Assembly: GCA_002389785.1 (NCBI GenBank)
Contig: DGQS01000220.1
Location: 1-7,321 of the forward strand
DNA: 7,321 nt
DNA from: Bacteroidetes bacterium UBA4408
Lineage (GTDB): Bacteria > Bacteroidota > Bacteroidia > UBA4408
Direction: 5' to 3'
Shown piece by piece: positions 1-6,531 of the stretch (within the stretch, counting starts at the first letter, position 1; every line of letters starts with the position of its first letter). The notes under the pieces are model-generated. The model searched no databases and was not told where the DNA came from. It was given only the letters and a program-made list of their open reading frames with translations. Position numbers and translations under genes: made by a program.

Positions 1-1
1 A

Positions 2-670
2 CCTGTTGATCGCACTGAGTGGCACATGACACCACAAACTTATAATGCCTATTATAATCCAAGCAACAACGAGATTGTAATACCTGCTTGCAATATTTTG
101 GTGCCGGGTTATACAAAGACTCAAATGCCCGAAGATGCTATATTGTATGGAATTATTGGAGGCTCTACTTTTGGTCATGAAATAACTCATGGTTTTGATG
201 ATGAAGGAAGCTTGTATGACGAAAATGGAAATCTAAATGATTGGTGGAGTAAGGAAGACAGAGCAAACTTTAAAGCCCGAACAGCATTGATGGTAAAACA
301 ATACGATGACTATGTGATGCTTGATTCGCTTCATCTGCGTGGATTAAACACATTGGGCGAAAATTTGGCCGATTTGGGTGGAGTGCTTATGGGATATGAA
401 GCTTTCAAAAAAACAAAAGATGGGCAAGCAAATACTGTTAAGAATGGATATACTGCCGAGCAGCGCTATTTCTTAAGCTACGCCTTTGCTTGGTTAATAC
501 AACGTAGAAATGAAGAAATAGCAAAACGCATCATGACGGATGTACATTCGCCTTCAAAATATCGAGTAAATGGACCATTAAGCGTGATGGAGCAATTTTA
601 TTCAGCATTTAATGTAAAGCCGGGTAATGCGATGTATCGCGAAAAGAACGATCGAGTAAAGATTTGGTAA
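2..670 (+). CDS. M13 family zinc metallopeptidase, C-terminal part (5'-truncated by window edge)
   Basis: This is the catalytic C-terminal part of a neprilysin/PepO-type endopeptidase, which cuts short peptides with one zinc ion. The frame is open to the left edge, and the residues before the first ATG (PVDRTEWH) already match the family, so the ATG at 26 is internal and the true start lies outside. Visible motifs are the substrate-binding N-A-Y-Y (44-55; NAFY in neprilysin), the zinc motif HEITH at 176-190 followed by GFDDEG, and the third zinc ligand Glu (359-361) in GENLAD, whose Asp is at 371-373. The conserved His and Arg of the HSPxxxR segment are at 545-547 and 563-565. The protein ends in V-K-I-W and lacks the Cys of the eukaryotic CxxW end. 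All catalytic residues in view are intact. About 223 residues are seen of a family length near 680. Relatives in this phylum are usually exported, but the N-terminus is not visible here. The gene converges on the minus-strand cluster. Confidence 0.95.
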   Translation, partial: PVDRTEWHMTPQTYNAYYNPSNNEIVIPACNILVPGYTKTQMPEDAILYGIIGGSTFGHEITHGFDDEGSLYDENGNLNDWWSKEDRANFKARTALMVKQYDDYVMLDSLHLRGLNTLGENLADLGGVLMGYEAFKKTKDGQANTVKNGYTAEQRYFLSYAFAWLIQRRNEEIAKRIMTDVHSPSKYRVNGPLSVMEQFYSAFNVKPGNAMYREKNDRVKIW

Positions 671-692
671 TTGCAATATTTCTTCAACCTTC

Positions 693-1344
693 ACTCGTCC
701 GCGTTTGCAACGCGGATGCATAAAATTTGCGTTTGTAACGCAATAGACGAATATACCAATTTGCACCTCAACACACATCTCGTTCGAGATTGCAGCCCAC
801 AACCCACAACTCGTCCGCGTTTGCAACGCGGATGCATGAAATTTGCGTTTGTAACGCAATAAACGAAAATACCAATTTGCACCTCAACACACAACTCGTT
901 CGAGATTGCAGCCCACAACTCGTCCGCGTTTGCAACGCGGATGCATAAAATTTGCGTTTGTAACGCAATAAACGAAAATACCAATTTGCACCTCAACTTA
1001 CTACTCGTCCGATTTCGCAGCCCACATTCCACAACTCATCCGCGTTTGCAACGCGGATGCATGAAGTTTGCGTTTGTAACGCAATAAACGAAAATACGAA
1101 TTTGCACCTCAACTCACTACTAGTCCAAGTTTTCAGCCCACCTCTCACAACTCGTCCGCGTTTGCAACGCGGATGCATAAAATTTGCGTTTGTAACGCAA
1201 TAAACGAAAATACCAATTTGCAACTCAACTCACAACTCGTTCGAGATTGCAGCCCACAACCCACAACTCGTCCGCGTTTGCAACGCGGATGCATGAAGTT
1301 TGCGTTTGTAACGCAATAAACGAAAATACCAATTTGCACCTCAA
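693..1344. repeat. Tandem array of six 116-bp units, each with two conserved hairpins
   Basis: Units begin at 693, 809, 918, 1034, 1150 and 1266; lengths are 116, 109, 116, 116, 116 and a truncated last unit of about 79 bp. Hairpin 1 (CCGCGTT-TGC-AACGCGG) is at 699-715, 815-831, 924-940, 1040-1056, 1156-1172 and 1272-1288. Hairpin 2 (TTGCGTT-TGT-AACGCAA) starts exactly 28 bp after each hairpin 1, at 727, 843, 952, 1068, 1184 and 1300. All twelve hairpins are identical to their type, while the roughly 70-bp linkers vary, most strongly in units 3 and 4. The 109-bp unit has lost one copy of a 7-bp direct repeat (CCCACAA). Neither 116 nor 109 is divisible by three, so the reading frame changes from unit to unit. 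The several short open frames over the array on both strands are therefore not genes. It fills the space between two convergent genes. I know of no function for it; it resembles intergenic palindromic repeats of the REP/BIME kind in layout only. Confidence 0.95.
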
Positions 1345-1370
1345 GTAACAATTCGTAAGAGTTTGTTACT
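1344..1370. repeat. 8-bp inverted repeat at the right edge of the array
   Basis: AGTAACAA (1344-1351) is matched perfectly by TTGTTACT (1363-1370) across an 11-nt loop. It begins exactly where the sixth repeat unit stops matching its siblings. It also lies 16 bp beyond the stop codon of the minus-strand Nudix gene. It could act as a weak transcript end for that gene, but the stem is AT-rich and no T tract follows on either strand, so a classical intrinsic terminator is not supported. Confidence 0.45.
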
Positions 1371-1386
1371 AATCTATTGCATTTAG

Positions 1387-1842
1387 TCAGGTAACGTTAT
1401 CAACCAAAAGCGATGCAACTTTTTTATCAATTTCAAAAGTAAAATCAGTTGGATTAAGATGTTGCAAAGCTATCCACCTAAATCGCTGAAAATTTTCCAA
1501 CAAATTATCTTTTATTATTTCACTTTCATCAGTAATTGGATCTTCATTTTTTTTCATTGCTACCAAGTAGTAAACACTTAACAATTGCCTATTATCAAAG
1601 GCCGATTTTACATAGTAATCGGTGGTGTAAAAGTGTGAAACAATGTCAATTTCCAAACCCAATTCTTCCATCCATTCGCGTTTTAGGCAATCGTGCAATC
1701 CTTCGCCAAGTTCCATTCCTCCGCCTGGAAACTTGGTCATAAACATTCCCATTCTAAACTCATCGCTAACCAATACGGCGTTATTTCTAATTAGTAAGCC
1801 ATACACGCGTACAGTTAAGTTGTTTGATGTTAATGCGACCAT
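1387..1842 (-). CDS. Nudix hydrolase, substrate unknown
   Basis: This is a 151-residue single-domain Nudix protein. The family hydrolyses nucleoside diphosphates linked to another group, using a Mg2+-binding helix. The Nudix box GX5EX7REUXEEXGU is complete at residues 41-63: Gly41, Glu47, Arg55-Glu56, Glu59-Glu60 and Gly62, with Trp57 in the first hydrophobic position. The N-terminal strand (VRVYGLLI, residues 11-18) and the late RWIALQHL segment fit the usual fold. The ATG at 1842 is the only reasonable start: a stop lies eight codons upstream in frame. No clear Shine-Dalgarno precedes it. It follows mnmD by 27 bp and is probably the last gene of that transcription unit. The box alone does not give the substrate. 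It is not of the CoA-pyrophosphatase type seen at the other end of the window. Confidence 0.9.
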   Translation of the reverse strand: MVALTSNNLTVRVYGLLIRNNAVLVSDEFRMGMFMTKFPGGGMELGEGLHDCLKREWMEELGLEIDIVSHFYTTDYYVKSAFDNRQLLSVYYLVAMKKNEDPITDESEIIKDNLLENFQRFRWIALQHLNPTDFTFEIDKKVASLLVDNVT

Positions 1843-1869
1843 TATGAGAAGTTTAGTAACTAGTTAAAA

Positions 1870-2538
1870 TTATTGAATCATTTTTACGGCTCTTGTCATT
1901 TCGCGCTTTCCGGGCGGTCCTGGTAATGTTTCAATAACAAATCCTGCCTCCTTTAAATTTCGTTTTACAGCACCTTTGGCGCAATAGGTAACGAGTATAC
2001 CTGAATTATATAAACTTTTATAAAGCTTAGAAAATTGTGCAACAGTCCATAATTCTGGCTGTGACTGAGGCGAAAAAGCATCAAAATAAATTAAATCAAA
2101 TTGTTTTTTACTTTCAAAATCTTCTAGTTTAATGTGCTTTTTCTCAAGACTAAAAAAGGAATTTAGATGGATTAATTTTTCCCATTCAGAAGCGTGCAAT
2201 TCAGCAAATAATATGTTAAACTCCTTATACCTTGCGCTATTTGCAAAGTTTAATTGATGGGTAATTTCAGGAATAAGCGGAAATGTTTCTAAAGTTGTGT
2301 ATTCAACAGCGCATGTTAATTCATACGCGGTTAGGGCGGTTAACCATGCATTTAGACCGGTTCCGAAGCCAATTTCAAGAATTGAAATTTGTTTTTTTTG
2401 ATGAGCAATTGCTTTTAATCCGGCCTCAATGAATACATGCATCGATTCCTGTATAGCGCCATGTATGCTATGATAGGTTTCATCTAATTCGGGGTGTTGT
2501 AGTGTATGACTTCCGTCTTTGGTGACAATAATTTTCAT
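1870..2538 (-). CDS. mnmD: tRNA 5-(aminomethyl)(2-thio)uridine-34 methyltransferase MnmD, stand-alone
   Basis: Catalyses the S-adenosylmethionine-dependent step that turns nm5(s2)U into mnm5(s2)U at wobble position 34 of tRNAs reading split codon boxes. The protein has 222 residues and a Rossmann-type fold. Numbered from the chosen start, the features are the family N-terminal motif DGSHTL (8-13), HGAIQES (26-32), the SAM-binding loop EIGFGTG (55-61), Y-F-D-A-F-S-P (151-157) and the C-terminal GPPGKREM (207-214). An upstream in-frame ATG at 2595 would add 19 residues and overlap the previous gene by 47 bp. I prefer the ATG at 2538 because MKIIVTKDGSHTL matches the family N-terminus and leaves a normal 10-bp gap. 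There is no FAD-dependent oxidase domain, unlike the fused MnmC of E. coli, as expected outside Gammaproteobacteria. The enzyme then relies on MnmE/MnmG acting with ammonium to supply nm5U; those genes are not in this window. Confidence 0.92.
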   Translation of the reverse strand: MKIIVTKDGSHTLQHPELDETYHSIHGAIQESMHVFIEAGLKAIAHQKKQISILEIGFGTGLNAWLTALTAYELTCAVEYTTLETFPLIPEITHQLNFANSARYKEFNILFAELHASEWEKLIHLNSFFSLEKKHIKLEDFESKKQFDLIYFDAFSPQSQPELWTVAQFSKLYKSLYNSGILVTYCAKGAVKRNLKEAGFVIETLPGPPGKREMTRAVKMIQ

Positions 2539-2548
2539 GCATAACGAA

Positions 2549-4660
2549 TTAATAACCTTCCTCTTTCCATATAAATTTGAGGTTTGATAAATCATACCAG
2601 GCCAACTTGTCGTTATGTATTAATAGTGTATATTTTTCGCTTAGCTCCGGTAGTTTATCCAATTCAGCAGCAAGAATAACCTTCCCGTTAAGGTGCATTA
2701 TTCCATAGTTTCCGCCACGTTCAACAACAACCATTGAATCAGTTATGTTGTGCAATGCATCCCACTCGGGGGCAAGCAATTGTTTGCCTTTGTGATCTAT
2801 TAAACCAAATTTATTTTTAATTTTTACCTTTAGTATTGTTGAAGAAACTAGCGATAAATATTGATACTTAAACGGAAGAAGTGTTTTTAAGGTCGTATCA
2901 ATTAAACCCCATTTGGATTTTTTTTGCGCTACAAATAATCCGGAAATAGGGTAGGAGATAGCTTCAAATTCAATAGGTACAACCACTTTGTTTTGTAAAT
3001 TAATAAAACCGGTTTTTCCTTTTAATTGCACACGTATTAAGTTGTTTTGAAGATTATCGAGCGGCTTTTCATCACTTGTGTAGTCATACAGCAAGGGAAT
3101 ACAAATTTTTCCGGATGTATCACAATAGCCTAATTTTTCGTCCTTCACTAAAGGCGCTATTCCAGCAGCAAATGCATCAATTCTATCATATTCGGCTGCT
3201 AGCACCAATTGTCCTTTTTTAGAAATTAGTCCATAGTAATCTCCCATTTGAACTTTTGCAAGTTCGGTAGTAAAATTCTCAGCCCAATCGTAAATGGGAG
3301 CTATCAAGATTTGCCCGCTTTTAGTAAGGTATCCGCTTTTTTGATTTTGTTCGATCACCGCAAAACCGTTCTTAAAATCTCCTGCATTATCATAAATTGC
3401 TGGGTATATCAATTCTCCTTTAGTATTGATATATCCGTATTTTCCATCTTTTTTGGCTACTGCCAATCCTTCTTTAAAATCTGCAATTTCATCGTACTTT
3501 GCTTGTACTACGAAGTTCCCACTCTTATTGATAACACCATACTGAGAAGCAATTTTTACTACAGCCAAACCACCAGCGAATTTTTCAGCTTCAGTAAACT
3601 TTAAGGGTATTATTTCTTTTCCTTGTTTATCAATATACCCACTTTTACCTGATTTTTCGACAACCGCAAGTCCTTCACTAAATTCTTCCAACCAATCGAA
3701 TTGTGGCGTAATTACGATATTACCGGTTGAATCCATGCAACCCCATTTACCATTTTCTCTAATTTTAAAAAGTCGTTTACGTGCAAGAGATAATTCATTT
3801 GCCACAAATTCTTTGTCAGGGAAATCGGGATACTTTTTTACAAATTCTGAAATGGCGTTCGCTGAAAAATCCAGTGTAGATAACCGGTATAAAGCTTTCC
3901 AAGCATCAGTTAAGTGTTTGTTTTTTGGATAATTTTTAATAAAATTAAGATACTCACTTTCTGTTTTATGCGCCGTTTCTTTTGCATATACTGAATCCTG
4001 AGCTACTTGAGCATAGGGATTTGTTGGATATTCTCGAACGAATTTTGCAAATTGTTCAATTTTATTTTCCTTGGTTTCGGTTAAATACAATTTACGGTCA
4101 AAATCTTTTTTAGCTGCTATTGCTTGTTTTGAATTTGGATAGGTATCTATAAATTGTTGAAATGCTTGCAAGGTTCCTTCGGTTTTAGCAAGTTCATAAG
4201 CAAGCTGATTCCTTTGTTCAACGGCATCATTTAGTTGCAGCGCTGTTTTGTGTTGTTCAATAAATTTTTGGTAAGCTGCTAATGTATGTTGCTTCTTCGT
4301 GTTAACAAATTGAAGTGAATCTATTTTTTGCTGTAACCAAATTATTGAGAGCGAATCAATAGAAAATTTTTTTAATTCAATTCTTCTCTTCGTATCGCTG
4401 GCTGCATAAAATGCATTTAATTTTTTAGTATATCGGAAAGCTGAATCAAGGTTGTAAAATGGATTGTCATTACGCGAATAAATTGTAGCTAACCCATAGC
4501 CTGACGCAAGTACTTCTTTTTTAAAAGTTTGTTGAAAGAGCCGTTTAGCTTCAAAATAATTATAAATTTCTAAGGCTTTATATGCTTTTTCAATTTTTGA
4601 TGGAAAGATAAAAGAACAAAAAAGCAAACTAAGAAGTATGCATGTAAATAGCTGTTTCAT
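2549..4660 (-). CDS. Secreted protein with helical N-terminal repeats and twelve WG-type repeats
   Basis: A 703-residue protein. Residues 1-20 form a Sec signal peptide: Lys2, then a long hydrophobic run. Cys15 is not in a good lipobox, so a soluble periplasmic or secreted protein is more likely than a lipoprotein. Residues 22-297 are helical and lysine-rich, with repeated F-x-x-x-Y-P-x-N-type turns (170-178, 208-214, 240-246, 273-280) that suggest TPR-like repeats. From 298 to about 697 the protein is made of WG repeats (x-W/Y-G-h-h-D/N-x-x-G, then a strand, then P-x-Y/F-D). The central Gly falls at 307, 341, 375, 409, 443, 477, 511, 551, 585, 619 and 653, and Ala687 takes its place in a degraded twelfth copy. 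The step is 34 residues throughout except one of 40. Only repeats 1 and 9 keep the actual Trp-Gly. The function of WG proteins is generally unknown; protein binding at the cell envelope is an inference. The gene follows the ABC gene by 14 bp and mnmD follows it by 10 bp. Confidence 0.9.
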   Translation of the reverse strand: MKQLFTCILLSLLFCSFIFPSKIEKAYKALEIYNYFEAKRLFQQTFKKEVLASGYGLATIYSRNDNPFYNLDSAFRYTKKLNAFYAASDTKRRIELKKFSIDSLSIIWLQQKIDSLQFVNTKKQHTLAAYQKFIEQHKTALQLNDAVEQRNQLAYELAKTEGTLQAFQQFIDTYPNSKQAIAAKKDFDRKLYLTETKENKIEQFAKFVREYPTNPYAQVAQDSVYAKETAHKTESEYLNFIKNYPKNKHLTDAWKALYRLSTLDFSANAISEFVKKYPDFPDKEFVANELSLARKRLFKIRENGKWGCMDSTGNIVITPQFDWLEEFSEGLAVVEKSGKSGYIDKQGKEIIPLKFTEAEKFAGGLAVVKIASQYGVINKSGNFVVQAKYDEIADFKEGLAVAKKDGKYGYINTKGELIYPAIYDNAGDFKNGFAVIEQNQKSGYLTKSGQILIAPIYDWAENFTTELAKVQMGDYYGLISKKGQLVLAAEYDRIDAFAAGIAPLVKDEKLGYCDTSGKICIPLLYDYTSDEKPLDNLQNNLIRVQLKGKTGFINLQNKVVVPIEFEAISYPISGLFVAQKKSKWGLIDTTLKTLLPFKYQYLSLVSSTILKVKIKNKFGLIDHKGKQLLAPEWDALHNITDSMVVVERGGNYGIMHLNGKVILAAELDKLPELSEKYTLLIHNDKLAWYDLSNLKFIWKEEGY

Positions 4661-4674
4661 TAGATATACCTAAT

Positions 4675-6444
4675 TTACACAACAGCAACTTTTATTGAAG
4701 AGCGCTCGCGTTCACCAATTTGTTGACGCCACATCGCATAGTACAATCCTTTGGCATCCAACAAATCGTGGTGTTTACCTTGTTCAACTATCTGACCTTT
4801 TTCGAGCACAATAATTTTATCGGCATGCATTACCGTGGACAAGCGATGTGCAATTAGCACGGTTAAATGCTGGCGATTGTCGGAGATAGAGCGAATAGTT
4901 TCACTAATTTCTTTTTCAGTAAGCGAATCTAAAGCAGAGGTAGCCTCATCAAAAACCAGTAAACTAGGTTTGCGCAAAAGTGCACGCGCAATTGACAAGC
5001 GTTGTTTTTCACCTCCGGATACTTTTACACCGCCTTCTCCAATTACGGTATCTAAACCTTTATCGGCACGTGCTAACAAACTCTGACATGCTGCTTTTTC
5101 AAGCATTTCCATACATTCGGCATCACTGGCGGTTGGACTAACAAACAATAAGTTTTCGCGAATGCTTCCTGAAAATAGTTGGGTATCCTGTGTTACAAAA
5201 CCAATTTGTTCGCGCAATTGATCCAGGTCAATTTCATTGCCATCAATGCCATTGTAACGTATTTTACCGGTATCGGGACGGTACAAGCCAACTAATAATT
5301 TTACCATGGTTGTTTTTCCCGAACCCGACGGACCAACAAAGGCGATGGTTTCGCCTTTTTGTAATTCAAAAGATATGTCATTTAAAGCGGGGCTGGTAGC
5401 TGTTTGATGTTTAAAGGTTACTTCATTAAACGATAAATTTTGAACGCCTTTTATTGGAACAGGATTCGCTGGTTTTGGTTCAACAGGAGTTTGCAAAATG
5501 GTATTAAAATTATCTAACGAAACTTCAGCCTCACGATAGGTACTTATTATGTTTCCTAGTTCTTGCAAAGGACCAAAAATAAAGAAGGAATATATTTGCA
5601 AGGAAAACAATTGTCCTAAAGTCATGGTATCAGCAAAAATGAGGTATAAAAGCAAAAACAAAATACAGCTTCGTAAAAAATTCACAAAAGTGCCTTGTAT
5701 AAAACTAATGCTTCGGATGTAACGAACTTTTTTTAATTCGAGACCCAGTATTTTAGTGGTGGTACTATTGAGACGGTTTATTTCCTGTTCAGCCAATCCA
5801 AGGCTTTTTACCAATTCAATGTTGCGCAACGATTCGGTGGTAGAGCCTGCTAGGGCAGTAGTTTCACCAACAATTTTTTTCTGAATATTTTTAATTCGTT
5901 TACTAAGTAAGGATGTAATTGAGCCTAAAATAGGCACTGCAGCAAAATACACTACCGCAATTATCCAGTGTATGCGTATGGCATAAATCATAACAAATAC
6001 AACACCAACCAGTGATGTAAACAAGATGTTGATGAAGGCAAAAATGAGCTTCTCAACATCCGTTCTAACTTTTTGTAGTTTTCCTAAAGTTTCGCCGCTG
6101 CGTTGGTCTTCAAAAACTTTATAAGGTAATTTTAAGGAGTGATTTAAGCCATCCGAATAAATTTGCGCGCCCAGTTTTTGTGTAATTACATTCACATAAT
6201 AGTCCTGAAAGTTCTTAGCAATACGCGACATCATCGCAGCTCCCATCGACAATAAAATTAATCCTCCCACACCTTGAATAAATTCGGTTTTGTTGTAGCG
6301 GTGCGGGCCGGTTGCATAATTATCAACCAGGTGTTTAAACACCAATGGATCTAATAATGAAAATATTTGATTGATGGCAGCAAGTATCAAAGCTAACACC
6401 AATAGTTTCCAATAATTTTTAAGGTATGACCAGAGTAATTTCAT
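4675..6444 (-). CDS. ABC exporter half-transporter (fused membrane and ATPase domains)
   Basis: A 589-residue type IV (MsbA/ABCB-like) exporter subunit, expected to work as a dimer in the inner membrane. The membrane domain spans residues 1 to about 310, with six likely helices near 13-33, 56-75, 134-155, 158-180, 248-271 and 278-300. The ATPase domain follows, with Walker A GPSGSGKTT (371-379), Q-loop Gln419, signature VSGGEKQ (475-481, in place of LSGGQ), Walker B LLVFDE (495-500) with catalytic Glu500, D-loop SALD (503-506) and switch His533. All ATPase residues are intact, so it should be active. The cargo cannot be read from the sequence; lipids, peptides and drugs are all possible in this family. 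The start at 6444 gives the usual short charged N-terminus before the first helix. It appears to lead the ABC-WG-mnmD-nudix transcription unit, with a promoter-like element 80 bp upstream. Confidence 0.94.
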   Translation of the reverse strand: MKLLWSYLKNYWKLLVLALILAAINQIFSLLDPLVFKHLVDNYATGPHRYNKTEFIQGVGGLILLSMGAAMMSRIAKNFQDYYVNVITQKLGAQIYSDGLNHSLKLPYKVFEDQRSGETLGKLQKVRTDVEKLIFAFINILFTSLVGVVFVMIYAIRIHWIIAVVYFAAVPILGSITSLLSKRIKNIQKKIVGETTALAGSTTESLRNIELVKSLGLAEQEINRLNSTTTKILGLELKKVRYIRSISFIQGTFVNFLRSCILFLLLYLIFADTMTLGQLFSLQIYSFFIFGPLQELGNIISTYREAEVSLDNFNTILQTPVEPKPANPVPIKGVQNLSFNEVTFKHQTATSPALNDISFELQKGETIAFVGPSGSGKTTMVKLLVGLYRPDTGKIRYNGIDGNEIDLDQLREQIGFVTQDTQLFSGSIRENLLFVSPTASDAECMEMLEKAACQSLLARADKGLDTVIGEGGVKVSGGEKQRLSIARALLRKPSLLVFDEATSALDSLTEKEISETIRSISDNRQHLTVLIAHRLSTVMHADKIIVLEKGQIVEQGKHHDLLDAKGLYYAMWRQQIGERERSSIKVAVV

Positions 6445-6471
6445 ATAATTTTATTTGCCACTAAGGAATTG

Positions 6472-6485
6472 AAAATTGCAATTTT
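6472..6485. promoter_or_regulatory. Perfect 14-bp AT-rich palindrome in the leader of the ABC gene
   Basis: AAAATTGCAATTTT reads the same on both strands. It lies 27 bp upstream of the ABC start codon, within the putative untranslated leader. It could be an operator half-site pair or a chance AT palindrome; AT-rich spacers produce these readily. No second copy was seen in the window. Confidence 0.25.
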
Positions 6486-6523
6486 AATGTGCCGCATCTT
6501 TGAATTTTAAGCACAAAAGGAAA

Positions 6524-6531
6524 CAAAGGTA
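6524..6531 (-). promoter_or_regulatory. Bacteroidota-type -7 element (TAnnTTTG) upstream of the ABC gene
   Basis: On the minus strand this reads TACCTTTG, a perfect match to the TAnnTTTG -7 box of Bacteroidota sigma-A promoters. The expected -33 TTTG is only approximated, by a T-run about 17-21 bp upstream on the minus strand. If used, transcription would start near 6518 and leave a leader of about 74 nt before the ABC start codon. The element abuts the stop codon of the upstream gene. A single 4-5 base match can arise by chance. Confidence 0.4.

Larger units (their letters stand above)
1387..6444 (-). other. Probable four-gene transcription unit: ABC exporter, WG protein, mnmD, nudix
   Basis: The four genes share the minus strand with gaps of 14, 10 and 27 bp, and I see no terminator-like hairpin between them. 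Co-transcription is inferred from spacing only. The upstream CoA-pyrophosphatase-like gene is separated by 87 bp that contain a promoter-like element, so it may be a separate unit with read-through. No common pathway links the products. Confidence 0.6.

Noticed and set aside
699..743. Intrinsic terminators for the M13 gene
   Set aside because: The hairpins are perfect but no T tract follows them on either strand.
693..1344. CRISPR array
   Set aside because: Linkers are homologous to each other rather than unique spacers, the period is 116 bp, and no cas genes are present.
693..1344. Integron attC-type cassette array
   Set aside because: Unit length is similar to some attC sites and the units form hairpins, but there is no open frame between units, no integrase, and the arms are perfect short palindromes without the expected bulged attC layout.
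602..1351. Several overlapping open frames of 63-113 codons on both strands, with recurring peptides such as IRVANADE
   Set aside because: They are translations of the repeat array. The 116- and 109-bp periods are not multiples of three, the same peptides appear in different frames, and the hairpins rather than any frame are conserved.
2539..2595. Longer MnmD N-terminus starting at 2595
   Set aside because: The added 19 residues do not resemble the family and would overlap the WG gene by 47 bp; the downstream ATG at 2538 matches the conserved start.
3248..3604. 118-codon plus-strand open frame inside the WG gene, and similar shorter ones over the ABC and Nudix genes
   Set aside because: They lie opposite well-supported coding genes and show no recognisable family or start context.
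4617..4619. Lipoprotein signal at Cys15 of the WG protein
   Set aside because: The preceding residues L-L-F do not satisfy the usual small residue at -1 of a lipobox.
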